From the NCBI GenBank assembly GCA_050330955.1, contig JBHJHJ010000080.1, forward strand, positions 1 to 60,189: a stretch of 60,189 bases of DNA. The letters run 5' to 3'. Positions 44,239 through 53,722 of the stretch are shown here, in pieces. How positions within the stretch are numbered: position 1 is the stretch's first letter; each line of letters starts with the position of its first letter. The notes under the pieces were generated by a model. The model was not told the DNA's origin. It was given only the letters and a program-made list of their open reading frames with translations, and did not search any database. Origin of the DNA: JBCCAG01 sp050330955 (GTDB lineage: Bacteria > Cyanobacteriota > Cyanobacteriia > CAKZMO01). The position numbers were made by a program, and so were the translations under genes.

Positions 44239-45591
44239 ATGTCTTTACCCCCTGGGCCGCAGTGGCCCTCTCTATTGCAGACTGCCGCAATTATCAGCCG
44301 CCCCATCCCATTTCTGTCGCGCTGCTTTGAGGCTTACGGCGACACCTTTACCCTCAGAGTCCTAGGCCCCGGGTCACCCCCCGTCGTCTTTCTCAGCCAT
44401 CCCAATACCCTACAGCAGGTATTTACCAGCGCTGCCGCCGCCCTGGAATTCGGCAAGGTCACCCACGTGTTCCGCCCGCTGGTGGGCCAAGAATCCCTGA
44501 TTATGCAGCAGGGCGATCGCCACCGCCAGCAGCGTCAGATGCTGATGCCCGCCCTGCACGGCAAGCACCTGCACGACTACGCTCAAGATATTCAAGCCAT
44601 TACCGCTGAAGTGACGCAGCCGTGGCGCGTCGGCCAGTCCCTCGCCATTCGTCCCTGGATGTCGGACATTTCGCTGCAGGTGATCTTGCGCGTCGTGTTT
44701 GGGCTGCGGCCCGGCGATCGCTACCGCCAGCTACAGCGTCTCCTCAGCGAACTGCTAGAGGCGGTGACTGGGACGCTCTACTCGGTCCAGTTTTTTGCCC
44801 CCCTGCTGCAGCAGAACCTCGGGCCCTGGAGCCCCTGGGGGCAGTTTTTGCAGCAGCGCGAGCAGATCGATCGGCTCCTCTACGCTGAAATTGCCGAACG
44901 TCGCTGTTACCCTGACTCTCGTCAGGATGTCCTCAGCCTGCTGCTGGCGGCAAGGGACGTTGACGGCGAGACGCTTTCAGACAAAGAGCTGCGGGACCAG
45001 CTGATGACGCTGCTGTTGCTGGGCCACGAGACCACCGCCTCATCCCTGGCCTGGGCTTTCTATTGGGTGCATCAAAATCTCGCCGTTCGCGATCGCCTGC
45101 TAGAAGAGCTACAGCCCCTAGGCCCAGACCCAGACCCAGCCAAGATTCAGAATCTTCCCTACCTCAACGCTCTTTGCCAGGAGACCCTGCGCCTCTACCC
45201 CATCGCGCTGATCTCCCAGCCTCGCCGCGTCCGGCACCCCCTAACCTTGGAGTGCTATTGCTTTGAGCCAGGCACCATCCTGGTGCCCTGCATCTACACG
45301 GCTCACCGCCGCCCCGAGACCTACCCCAGTCCCCTCCAGTTTGAGCCAGAGCGTTTTTTGCAGCGCCAGCCAGCCCCTTCAGAGTTCCTGCCGTTCGGCG
45401 GCGGTAGCCGGAGCTGCATTGGCGCGGCGCTGTCGCTGTACGAAATGAAAATTGTGCTGGCGACGGTGATGCAGCGCTGTCGGCTGCGCCTTGACTTTTC
45501 TGGCCCGGTTCAGCCCCAGCGACGCGGCATCACCTTTGTGCCATCGGAGCGGGTTCGTTATCAGATCGAGCACCTAGGCGCGATCCACTAG
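44239..45591 (+). CDS. Cytochrome P450 (CYP110-like)
   Basis: A 450-residue P450 from the ATG at 44239 (MSLPPGPQWPSLLQ). Hallmarks are the I-helix oxygen-binding LLLGHETTAS, the K-helix E-x-x-R in QETLRLYP, the PERF region FEPERFL, and the haem loop FLPFGGGSRSCIG with the thiolate ligand Cys393. The N-terminus lacks a long membrane anchor. It resembles cyanobacterial CYP110 enzymes, which hydroxylate fatty acids, alkanes or terpenoids. It needs a ferredoxin-type partner that is not encoded nearby. The adjacent carotenoid protein may be coincidental. Confidence 0.9.
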   Translation: MSLPPGPQWPSLLQTAAIISRPIPFLSRCFEAYGDTFTLRVLGPGSPPVVFLSHPNTLQQVFTSAAAALEFGKVTHVFRPLVGQESLIMQQGDRHRQQRQMLMPALHGKHLHDYAQDIQAITAEVTQPWRVGQSLAIRPWMSDISLQVILRVVFGLRPGDRYRQLQRLLSELLEAVTGTLYSVQFFAPLLQQNLGPWSPWGQFLQQREQIDRLLYAEIAERRCYPDSRQDVLSLLLAARDVDGETLSDKELRDQLMTLLLLGHETTASSLAWAFYWVHQNLAVRDRLLEELQPLGPDPDPAKIQNLPYLNALCQETLRLYPIALISQPRRVRHPLTLECYCFEPGTILVPCIYTAHRRPETYPSPLQFEPERFLQRQPAPSEFLPFGGGSRSCIGAALSLYEMKIVLATVMQRCRLRLDFSGPVQPQRRGITFVPSERVRYQIEHLGAIH

Positions 45592-45745
45592 GCTGGTGGA
45601 GGCAATATTGCAGATCGTTAAGTCAGGCTTGCAAAATAGAACTCCGTGAAATCTAGATGGATCTATTGAGGCGCAAGCGTCTAGGGCGTGGGCGTCTAAC
45701 CTGCCGATGCCGTAGCGGCCTGTCCACCAGCGCGAGTAGCCTGCC

Positions 45746-47266
45746 ATGATTGTTGCGTACCGACCCTCGAGTACCCCGACTAAAACTGATATTATTGAGG
45801 CGATTTACGCGGCTGTCCGTGAGCAGCAGTCCCAAAGTCGGAGCCCAGAGTGTAATCCAGAGCAGGCGCTGACAAGCAAAACAGAAACAGGCCCATTAGC
45901 GGGAAGTCGGGCTCAATTCATCAGCCTTTCCCTGCCCCTAGCGCCGGTCGATCTGCTGGCAGTGTGGTCAGACCTACAGACCGACGGGCACGGGTTCTAC
46001 TGCGAAAACCCCGCTGGTGTCGAGGGCATCGCGGCAAGCGGTTGCCTAGTGCAGTGGACGGGATCTGGCAGCGATCGCTTCGCCCAGGCCCAGCAGGTGG
46101 CCGAGCGCTGGTTTCGTCAAATCCACAGCGTCGGCCTAGCGGCCCAATCGGCCAGCCGCATCCTCTGCCAGTTTTCTTTTTTGGATTGCCCTAGCGCCAG
46201 CGGTGGGCCTGAAGATTTTGGCGCTGCGGTGCCAGCAGCAACGCTGTTTCTTCCCCGCTGGCAGGTGACCCAGCAGGGCAATGTCTGGCGGTTTACCGCT
46301 AACTTTCGCCTGCCAGAAGTGGACCAGATCGCTGGGCTAGACACTATTTGCGCGACAATTTGGAAACGCTACACCCATCTGCGCTACATGGCTGCTTTGC
46401 CTCAGATGGAAATTCCCCCGCTCCGCTCCCAGGTAAAGCCCACCTTGCTGCCACTATCCCCACTGCGGCGCCAGCAGTTTCTAGCAGGCGCCACGGCCTT
46501 GCTGCAGGCCATCAACCACCGTCAGCTCACTAAGGCGGTACTGGCTAGCGCGCTGGACCTTCCCATTGACGCCCCCTTCTCTGTCGCAATGGCCCTACGG
46601 CGCTTACGCCACAGCCACAGCGGTTGCCACATCTTTGCGACGCGCTGCGGCGAGCAGACCTTTTTAGGGGCCAGCCCGGAGCGGCTGTTTCGCGTCCGCC
46701 AGCAGCAGCTCTGGGCCGATGCGATCGCCGGATCAGCGCCGCGAGGAATGACAGCTAGCGCCGATCGCCGGCTCGGGGAGGCTCTGCGGCGCAGCTCGAA
46801 GGAACGGCACGAGCACCGCATCGTCGCAGACTTCATTTTGGGACAGCTGCGTCAGCTCGGGCTACGGCCTTCGTGCTCATCCCAGCCCAATCTCCTGCGT
46901 CTTGCCAACATTCAGCACCTCTATACCGCAATCTCCGCCCCGATTCCAGCCCACGTCCATCCGCTGCAAATCGTGGCAAAGCTCCACCCGACGCCAGCGG
47001 TTGCGGGGCTTCCCCAGCAGGCTGCCTGCCGTGCGATCGCGCGACATGAGCTGTTTGAGCGATCGCGCTACGCCGGTCCCCTGGGCTGGATTGGCGACGG
47101 GGGAGACAGCGAGTTTATCGTGGCTATCCGCTCCGCCCTGGTAGATAAAGATCGGATGCGGCTGTATGCCGGGGCAGGCATTGTTCAGGGCTCCATTCCG
47201 GCAAAAGAGTGGCAAGAGGTCACCACAAAGCTGCAGGCGATCGCGGCTGTGCTGCCGCTGCCGTAA
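45746..47266 (+). CDS. menF: Isochorismate synthase
   Basis: A 506-residue chorismate-utilising enzyme. The C-terminal catalytic half has the family motifs LTKAVLASALDL, ATRCGEQTFLGASPERL, AIAGSAPRG, SSKERHEHRIVADFI, the HPTPAVAGLPQQ loop and GPLGWIGDGGDSEFIVAIRSALV near the end. It converts chorismate to isochorismate, the first step to the naphthoquinone ring, which in cyanobacteria leads to phylloquinone (vitamin K1) of photosystem I. Isochorismate for siderophores would be the alternative, but no such genes are near. The N-terminal 150 residues are poorly conserved, which is usual. Confidence 0.92.
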   Translation: MIVAYRPSSTPTKTDIIEAIYAAVREQQSQSRSPECNPEQALTSKTETGPLAGSRAQFISLSLPLAPVDLLAVWSDLQTDGHGFYCENPAGVEGIAASGCLVQWTGSGSDRFAQAQQVAERWFRQIHSVGLAAQSASRILCQFSFLDCPSASGGPEDFGAAVPAATLFLPRWQVTQQGNVWRFTANFRLPEVDQIAGLDTICATIWKRYTHLRYMAALPQMEIPPLRSQVKPTLLPLSPLRRQQFLAGATALLQAINHRQLTKAVLASALDLPIDAPFSVAMALRRLRHSHSGCHIFATRCGEQTFLGASPERLFRVRQQQLWADAIAGSAPRGMTASADRRLGEALRRSSKERHEHRIVADFILGQLRQLGLRPSCSSQPNLLRLANIQHLYTAISAPIPAHVHPLQIVAKLHPTPAVAGLPQQAACRAIARHELFERSRYAGPLGWIGDGGDSEFIVAIRSALVDKDRMRLYAGAGIVQGSIPAKEWQEVTTKLQAIAAVLPLP

Positions 47267-47375
47267 TCTAGGGTCTGCTATGGTTTTGTGACAAAGGCCG
47301 ACTGAGGCAGGCTAGATCAGGGGAGAGTGGGCCTGTGTCGGTGATAAAATTGGTTCAGAAATAGGAATTTAGACT

Positions 47376-47942
47376 ATGGGTTTTCTCCGCAATACGCGCG
47401 TTTTGATGCTCTGTTTGGCTACGGCTGTTTTCGCGGTTGTGATGCTGTTTAGTAGCTCTGCTATTGAGGCCGCTCCTGCCGCACTGCTTGCCCAAGCCAG
47501 CACGGCCCAAGCTACAGTACAAAGCACCACTGAGCCCTCTGAGGTGCTGGGAGAAGCCACCTTTACTGAAACGGGCGATGGCTTAGCGGTGACGGTTTCA
47601 CTCAACGGCGTTTCTTCTGGCTATCACGGCTTCCACATCCACGAAAACGGCAGCTGCGACGACGGTGGGCAGGCTGCAGGCGGCCACTACAACCCGCTGG
47701 AGGTTAAGCACGGCTGGCTACCGTCAGACGGTTTTGACAGCGCTCACGCGGGCGACTTGGGCAACATTTTTATTTCGGCTAGCGGCAGCGGCACCCTTGA
47801 AGAGACGGTTTCTGGCGTTTCACTAAGCGGGGATGAGCCCTCTGTGACGGGTCACGCCGTTATTCTCCACGCCGAGCGTGACGACTTCGGCCAGCCCACC
47901 GGCAACGCCGGGGGACGTCTGGGTTGCGGAATTATTGAGTAA
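47376..47942 (+). CDS. sodC: Secreted Cu/Zn superoxide dismutase
   Basis: A 188-residue protein with an N-terminal signal peptide or membrane anchor (basic MGFLRNTR then LMLCLATAVFAVVMLFSSSA). The mature domain contains the copper/zinc ligands: HGFHIHENGSC, GGHYNP, HAGDLGN and AVILHAERDDFG. The conserved Cys pair is present in NGSC and RLGCGIIE, with the Arg in GNAGGRLGCG. It dismutates superoxide outside the cytoplasm (periplasm or lumen). Cu/Zn enzymes are less usual in cyanobacteria than Fe or Mn types. It converges with the next gene, 9 bases apart. Confidence 0.94.
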   Translation: MGFLRNTRVLMLCLATAVFAVVMLFSSSAIEAAPAALLAQASTAQATVQSTTEPSEVLGEATFTETGDGLAVTVSLNGVSSGYHGFHIHENGSCDDGGQAAGGHYNPLEVKHGWLPSDGFDSAHAGDLGNIFISASGSGTLEETVSGVSLSGDEPSVTGHAVILHAERDDFGQPTGNAGGRLGCGIIE

Positions 47943-47951
47943 GCGCAGGCG

Positions 47952-49070
47952 CTACTGGGCCGAAATCAGATCGGGTGAGGAAATCACCTGCTGCTCCGCG
48001 TGCAGGTAGTTCTGCAGTCGCTGGGCCTGAGCGGTATAGACCGCTAGAGTTTCCTCAGCGCGGGCAATATCCGTTTCCAGAAATTCTTGCCGCTGGGCAA
48101 TGCGCTGCCAGACTTGTTGCTGCTGCTCCAGGCGGTCAGCGAGATAGTTCAAGGTCTCCTGCCGACCTTCTAAAATCTTGAGCCGGTGGTTTTTGACCAG
48201 CCAAGGCTTGACGTACGCCAGACGAACAGGGTCTTCGGCGATCGCCTTGGTTACCTCAGGGAAATAGCTCTGCACGGGCGTCAGATAGACATCCTCTATG
48301 CTGCCTTGAAGCTGACCAGAAATTTTCTGATGCTGCGCGAGCAGGGACGACTTAGAGGCTGTTGGGGCGGGAAAATCGTGCTCCCGGGGATCCCAAATGG
48401 GCCCCTTGAGGAAAGTTGCGTTGGACACCTCTGCCAACTGCCGGTCGATCTGCTGCCACTGCTGCAGGCGCTGAGTGTATTCGGGCGTGCGAGCCAGAAC
48501 ATCAATCGTCGCTGCGTCTGACGAAAGACCAAGCTGTTGATTGATTTCGAATAACTCTTGTCGGATCTGGTTAGCCTCCTGCTCCACCTTTTCCCGCTGG
48601 ACCTGCGCAGTCCGCGCCTGTTGCGCGATCGCCTGGGCCGTTTCCTGGGGTTGTGGAACCCTATGCTGGGCCTGATGCGCCTGGAGGGCTACCCGCCGCT
48701 CAGCAATGTGACGGCGCACCTGCTGCATCTGAGTTTGGGTGTATTTCAGGTCCTGACAAATTTCTGAGCAAGTCTCGCCGCCAACAGCCTGACTTTGACC
48801 CCGGTCGGTTGGCGGTTCATTCACCAGCGGTGAAGGGACGCTTTCCTGCGGTATCGACGTAGCCAAAGACAGCGCAGCAGTGGTCGCAGTGGCGGCGGCC
48901 CCCATCAACACGAGCGATCGCCAAATGGGCAGCGGGGTTTCTGCGGGCCAGCCATTCCAAACAATCTCGCGGTCAGTGGGATTGCCGTCAGAAATGAGGG
49001 CAAGCTGGGACTGGTGCGTCAGGGCGTTGGGGTGAGCGGCTTGCATCTTGGTTCGTCGCCGTACCGGCAT
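47952..49070 (-). CDS. Membrane-anchored coiled-coil protein, unknown function
   Basis: A 372-residue protein. A basic N-terminus and about 50 soluble residues are followed by a single membrane helix (about residues 50-70, WRSLVLMGAAATATTAALSL). The rest is predicted periplasmic and strongly helical with long Gln/Glu-rich coiled coils (about 105-205 and 295-365) around a non-coiled central part (about 225-290). A Cys pair (ETCSEICQD) lies before the first coiled coil. No enzyme domain is recognised; it may be a structural or envelope-bridging protein. Confidence 0.75.
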   Translation of the reverse strand: MPVRRRTKMQAAHPNALTHQSQLALISDGNPTDREIVWNGWPAETPLPIWRSLVLMGAAATATTAALSLATSIPQESVPSPLVNEPPTDRGQSQAVGGETCSEICQDLKYTQTQMQQVRRHIAERRVALQAHQAQHRVPQPQETAQAIAQQARTAQVQREKVEQEANQIRQELFEINQQLGLSSDAATIDVLARTPEYTQRLQQWQQIDRQLAEVSNATFLKGPIWDPREHDFPAPTASKSSLLAQHQKISGQLQGSIEDVYLTPVQSYFPEVTKAIAEDPVRLAYVKPWLVKNHRLKILEGRQETLNYLADRLEQQQQVWQRIAQRQEFLETDIARAEETLAVYTAQAQRLQNYLHAEQQVISSPDLISAQ

Positions 49071-49137
49071 AAGCTATACGACTATTTATCCGCTGAAATA
49101 CGGTGCCAGCCGGACAGTTTTACTGTAGCGGCGTATT

Positions 49138-49767
49138 TCAGTGCTCAAAAATATCTTTGTAGTAAAGTAAATCGAGCTCAACAAAAGTGGGAATGCACTC
49201 GAAACAGGCCTGCGCCAGCTCCCACCGCTGCTCTCGTTTTAGCATTGTGGTTAGCTGCTGCCGTAGGGTGTGCAGGTAGCGGACATCGTTGGCCGCATAG
49301 GCCAATTGCTCCTCAGACAGATTAGCCGCATTGCCCCAGTCAGAGCTCTGGGCCCGCTTATCCAGCTCCACCCCAGCAATTTCGTTCACCAGCTCCTTGA
49401 GGCCGTGGCGAGGGCTGTAGGTGCGGGCCAGCTTGCTAGAGATTTTGGTGCAGAATAGGGGGGCAGTTTGAATTCCCAGGTGGTGCTTGAGGGTGGCTAT
49501 ATCGAAGCGGGCAAAGTGGAAAATTTTGACGATGTCGGGATGCTCCATTACCTGCTTGAGCCGCGGCGCTTCCGACTGACCAATGTCAATGCGGATGGCG
49601 CAGGCGTGGCCCTCTGAGTCGCACAGTTGCACCAGGCAGAGGCGATCGCGCTGGGGAATGAGCCCCATGGTTTCCGTATCCACCGCAATCGCGTTGGCCT
49701 GCCGATAGCGATTAAGGGCAGCATCCGACAAGTCGCGCTCGAAGATTTGAAAAGTGTCCTGACTCAT
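49138..49767 (-). CDS. RNase D-type 3'-5' exonuclease
   Basis: A 209-residue protein with the DEDDy exonuclease fold. The metal-binding acids are in AVDTETMGL (Asp and Glu), FHFARFDIATL (Asp) and AYAANDVRYL (Tyr-x3-Asp). It lacks the HRDC domains of E. coli RNase D, so it corresponds to the short forms found in cyanobacteria and alphaproteobacteria. It probably trims the 3' ends of tRNAs or other small RNAs. Identity of the substrate is inferred from the family. Confidence 0.88.
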   Translation of the reverse strand: MSQDTFQIFERDLSDAALNRYRQANAIAVDTETMGLIPQRDRLCLVQLCDSEGHACAIRIDIGQSEAPRLKQVMEHPDIVKIFHFARFDIATLKHHLGIQTAPLFCTKISSKLARTYSPRHGLKELVNEIAGVELDKRAQSSDWGNAANLSEEQLAYAANDVRYLHTLRQQLTTMLKREQRWELAQACFECIPTFVELDLLYYKDIFEH

Positions 49768-49890
49768 AGCCCTGCTCGCGTCACTATGCCCTATGACTGT
49801 AGTACGAATGCTGAACGGGGTGAAGCATCGCCCTGTTGCAATATCGGTAACCCAAACCAGATATGATCTTGATTACTCTACCGTAGCGCT

Positions 49891-50454
49891 ATGTCAACGC
49901 CTCCAGCCCCATCTATAGCTTCGCTACCCACCGACCCCAAACCCGACCAGCTTCACAACATCAAGGCCCAGCTGGATCTGATTCTGCTGGCGTTGGAAGC
50001 GCTGACCGGGTTGGGGTCAGAGGCGATGCTGCAGGCGGCTGAGACCCTAAACCTATCACACCTGATGGGCGATCGCGTGGCGCTGTGGCGGCTGCGCCAG
50101 TCGAGTCCCCTGCGCAAGGGCCAGGGCCGCAAGCGCCTAGACGTAGAGGAGGCGCGATCGCTGGTGCTGATTATCTGCTACCTGGCGGCAGAGCACGACG
50201 AGCTAATTCGGCGGGCCGTGGCTCTCCTAGAGCAGCTCACCCAGTCCGGCAAGCCGCCTCACCTCACGGCGCTGCTAGGGGACTATCTTGACAATTTCAG
50301 CAATCTTTATCAAGACCGTATGCAGGGCGGCGGTGACGCAGCGCCCGACCACCTGGCACACCTGGCCCTCAAGCTGCTCATCGACTTACTGTTCTACAGC
50401 ACGTCGTCCGGGGCCCGCCGCCTCTGGCTCGCGCTGCTGGACTGTACGGCCTAG
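49891..50454 (+). CDS. DUF3038 protein
   Basis: A 187-residue soluble helical protein (QLHNIKAQLDLILLALEALT, VALWRLRQSSPLRKG, EEARSLVLIICYLA). I recognise it as the cyanobacterial DUF3038 family, which commonly precedes a DUF4335 gene as here (91 bases). No function is known. The conserved pairing suggests that the two products act together. Confidence 0.8.
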   Translation: MSTPPAPSIASLPTDPKPDQLHNIKAQLDLILLALEALTGLGSEAMLQAAETLNLSHLMGDRVALWRLRQSSPLRKGQGRKRLDVEEARSLVLIICYLAAEHDELIRRAVALLEQLTQSGKPPHLTALLGDYLDNFSNLYQDRMQGGGDAAPDHLAHLALKLLIDLLFYSTSSGARRLWLALLDCTA

Positions 50455-50545
50455 CGTTGCATGTGGCCTACTTCACTGCCGCCCGTGCTAGCGCGTTGAC
50501 CTGCATCATGCACTTTGCTGCGCACTGTACTGTAAACTCCTGACT

Positions 50546-51880
50546 ATGCCTGCCATTCGCCGCTACAGTCCACCCACTTGCACCTTAGAGCTGCTGGCCC
50601 GCACCTCGCCCCTGGCGCGCTGGACTCAGCGCCCTGTGTGGCGCGACATTACCTTTCGCCTCAGTTTTGATGGCCCCCACCGTCCTACCGAAAGCCGCCT
50701 GCTGGTCCAGGGGAGCGATGCCCAGCTCGATGCGGTAGGAGAGGTGGTGCGCAGCTATGTGCAGCAGGTGCTCACCCGATCGGTAGGGCAATTTTCGGCG
50801 CAAATGCAGCCAGTGTCCCTTGCTGGAGGGCTAGCTCAAGACCGTACTCCAAACGCGCTAGCGGTCCTAAAGCCATCAGCTCAGCTCAACCACCAGCTTC
50901 AAATCAGGCTAGATCGCCCCGCCACAATCGAGCTGTCAACCCTTGAGCTGCTGGATTTGGCAGATGCCCTAGACGCCTACGAGCAGGAAGGGGCGATCGC
51001 CGCTCCCTCCCCCAGTGCGCCGGCTTGGATGCGGACTGCCGCTGCGGTGGTTTTGGCCGTTGGGGTGACCACGGGAGTGATTGCGACCCAGCAGGCGGTG
51101 CGGCAGAATTCAGCGCCCACTGCAGAATCGGCTGGTGATGTTGCAAGTCGGGCTGAAACGGAGCGGACAGAGGAGTCCTTCGAGCGTGACGCAGCCAGTA
51201 ACGCTCCTGAGGATAGGGTGGCGATCGCTGAGCTGCCCCAAATTGAAGCAGGGGAGAGCCTCGACTCAGACCAGGCAACGCCGCCTGCCCCGTCCGCTGC
51301 GCCGCCGCCAAGGGGCACAACCTCAGCAGACAGCGCCCCTGCTGCGCCGCCTGCGGCATCCCCTGATGTAGCGCCTGGTGAGGCGGCAAACCCAGCAGGC
51401 TTGAGCGCCGCTCCAAGTTCTTCGCCAGAAGCCGCAGGCGAGTCAATTCCCCCAGAGCTAAGCGCGATTCCGCCGATTGAGTCTAGTGAGGATGAACTTG
51501 CCCCAGCGAGGCCCGATTCAACCGATTCCAATCTAGCCGAGCCGAGCTCTGCTGAAGCGGCTCAAGATCAACCCTTTGCCGCAAATCGGCCCGCCCCTGT
51601 TACCCCCAGCGCCACCGTTCAACAGGTGCAGACGGCGGTGCAGTCCCGCTGGCAGCCCCCCGACAGGCTGCGGCAGTCTTTGGAGTACCGCGTCACGGTC
51701 GCTTACGATGGGACACTGCAGCGCGTTTCTCCCATCGGCGACACGGCTCGCGCCTATCTATCCACCATTGATGCCCTCCAGGTGGGTGAGGTGGTCAGCC
51801 CTCCAGGGGCTTCCTCTCGCCCGATTCGCCTCGTCTTGCGGCGGGATGGGCAGGTGAGGGCTTTTCTTGAGCAGCTTTGA
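50546..51880 (+). CDS. DUF4335 membrane protein
   Basis: A 444-residue protein in three parts. Residues 1-155 are the DUF4335 domain (RRYSPPTCTLELLARTSPL, FRLSFDGPHR). A membrane helix spans about 162-187 (WMRTAAAVVLAVGVTTGVIA). The rest begins with an Ala/Pro/Ser/Glu-rich low-complexity stretch (about 190-350) and ends in a compact domain of about 85 residues (TVQQVQTAVQSRWQPPDRLRQ ... LRRDGQVRAFLEQL). It pairs with the preceding DUF3038 gene. A TonB/TolA-like shape (helix, extended linker, small terminal domain) suggests that it reaches across the periplasm, but this is inference. Confidence 0.82.
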   Translation: MPAIRRYSPPTCTLELLARTSPLARWTQRPVWRDITFRLSFDGPHRPTESRLLVQGSDAQLDAVGEVVRSYVQQVLTRSVGQFSAQMQPVSLAGGLAQDRTPNALAVLKPSAQLNHQLQIRLDRPATIELSTLELLDLADALDAYEQEGAIAAPSPSAPAWMRTAAAVVLAVGVTTGVIATQQAVRQNSAPTAESAGDVASRAETERTEESFERDAASNAPEDRVAIAELPQIEAGESLDSDQATPPAPSAAPPPRGTTSADSAPAAPPAASPDVAPGEAANPAGLSAAPSSSPEAAGESIPPELSAIPPIESSEDELAPARPDSTDSNLAEPSSAEAAQDQPFAANRPAPVTPSATVQQVQTAVQSRWQPPDRLRQSLEYRVTVAYDGTLQRVSPIGDTARAYLSTIDALQVGEVVSPPGASSRPIRLVLRRDGQVRAFLEQL

Positions 51881-51932
51881 TTTTGCTAGCCTGCCCCCTA
51901 TAAGTAAGCTGTAAGTGAGCCATGAGTGAGCT

Positions 51933-53450
51933 ATGACGACCCCAGTACATGTCCTCGGCATCGACATCGGCACCACCAGCACGAAGACTATTTTGTTCTC
52001 CGCTAGCGGTGAAGCGATCGCTGAGCGCACTGCCCACTATCCGCTGCTGTCACCCCAGCCTGAAGTGCAGGAGCAAGACCCGGAAGAAATTTACGATGCG
52101 GTGACCGGCAGCGTTCGGGCCGTGGTGGAACAGACGGGCTGTGAAGACAGCCTGGCAGGGCTCTGCTTTAGCACGGCCATGCATACCCTAATTGCCGCAG
52201 ATGGCGCGGGGCAGCCCCTCACCCACAGTATTACCTGGGCAGACCGCCGCAGCGCCCCCTGGGTGGACCAAATCAGGCAGCAGTGCGATACCCACGCCCT
52301 CTATGGCCGCACGGGGGTACCGCTCCACCCTATGCTGCCCTTGGTGAAGCTGCTGTGGCTTCGCGCCGAGAAGCCAGAGATCTTTGAGCAGGCCGCCAAG
52401 TTTATTTCCATCAAGGAGTACATTCTTCACCGCTGGTTTAACCAGTTTGTGGTTGACCACTCCATCGCTAATGCCACCGGGCTGTTCAACATCCACACCT
52501 TAGGCTGGGATGAAGAAGCTCTGTCCCTTGCTGGCGTCGGCGCCGATCGCCTCTCTGAGCTGGTGCCCACGACCCACGTGCTGAGGGGCCTGGACGAGGC
52601 CGCCGCCACGGCAGTGGGGCTACCGGCAGATACGCCCGTAGTGGTGGGGGCCAGTGCCGGCGCCTTGGCCATTCTGGGGGGGGGCCCGATCGCCCCTGGC
52701 GAAGTGACGGTGACCGTGGGCACCAGCGGTGCGGTGCGGGCCTCGGTAGAGCGGCCCCAAACCGACCCCAAAGAGCGGCTGTTCTGCTACGCCTTAACAA
52801 AGGACCGCTGGGTAATCGGCGGCGCCACCAACAACGGCGGTATTGTGCTGCGCTGGGTGCGGGACCACCTGGCCGACGCGGAAGTGGATACCGCCAATCT
52901 GCTGCAGACCAGCCCCTACAACATTCTCACCGATATTGCGGCTACGGTTCCGGCCGGCTCAGAGGGCCTCATCTTTCACCCCTATCTGGCTGGTGAGCGG
53001 GCGCCGCTGTGGGACGCCAATGCCCGGGGCAGCTTTTTCGGTCTGGCGCTGCACCACACTAAGGCTCACCTGATTCGCGCTATTTTAGAAGGCATCGTCT
53101 ATAATCTGAACGCCATTCTGGCGGCGGTGGAAGACGTGGTGGGGCCGGCAAAGGGAATTCACGCAACGGGCGGAATGGTGCGATCGCAGCTCTGGCGGCA
53201 GATGCTGGCGGACGTGTTTGACCAGACGATTACGATTCCGGAGACGTTTGAGAGCTCTTGCTTTGGGGCAGCGATGCTGGGGCTGCATGCCCTGGGCTAT
53301 TTGGATAGCCTGGAGGATGGATTGGCGCTGGTGGAAGAGGGCGATCGCCACCCGCCGGATGAGGCGGCGGCGCAGCGGTACCGGACGATTTTGCCGCTGT
53401 ATGATAAGCTGCTGGCGCAGGTGAAGCCGCTATATGAGAGGCTTGCTTAG
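51933..53450 (+). CDS. gntK: Gluconokinase, FGGY family
   Basis: A 505-residue sugar kinase. The two-domain FGGY fold is shown by GIDIGTTSTKTILF (phosphate 1), the GLCFSTAMHTLIAAD and SITWADRRS segments, the ATP-binding GTSGAVRASVE and the late GGMVRSQLWRQMLADVF signature. Sequence motifs fit the gluconate kinases in this family; substrate specificity (gluconate or a pentose/erythritol-type sugar) is not fully fixed by sequence. It phosphorylates the sugar with ATP, feeding the oxidative pentose phosphate pathway. A degraded copy of its 3' end lies at 59481-59600. Confidence 0.87.
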   Translation: MTTPVHVLGIDIGTTSTKTILFSASGEAIAERTAHYPLLSPQPEVQEQDPEEIYDAVTGSVRAVVEQTGCEDSLAGLCFSTAMHTLIAADGAGQPLTHSITWADRRSAPWVDQIRQQCDTHALYGRTGVPLHPMLPLVKLLWLRAEKPEIFEQAAKFISIKEYILHRWFNQFVVDHSIANATGLFNIHTLGWDEEALSLAGVGADRLSELVPTTHVLRGLDEAAATAVGLPADTPVVVGASAGALAILGGGPIAPGEVTVTVGTSGAVRASVERPQTDPKERLFCYALTKDRWVIGGATNNGGIVLRWVRDHLADAEVDTANLLQTSPYNILTDIAATVPAGSEGLIFHPYLAGERAPLWDANARGSFFGLALHHTKAHLIRAILEGIVYNLNAILAAVEDVVGPAKGIHATGGMVRSQLWRQMLADVFDQTITIPETFESSCFGAAMLGLHALGYLDSLEDGLALVEEGDRHPPDEAAAQRYRTILPLYDKLLAQVKPLYERLA

Positions 53451-53722
53451 TCGGTACTGCTGTTGCTCACGCCTTTAAGGAAATCAGCGCCCAAATTAAG
53501 TCGGCGTTAAGCTTCCTAAAAATTATGATGTCATTCACATAATGCACAGATAAGATCTATGCAGAGCATATTTTTGTCTTGCAGCGCTGGCGCAGCGGCG
53601 AGCGGTAGCGCCACGTCTTTAGGTCAACAATAGCGGCTTAGATTAAGGAGTAATCTCAATCTAAATCATTGCGCTCTTACAATGGCCTTAACTCCTCAAC
53701 TTAGAAAAACCGTCATCGCTCA

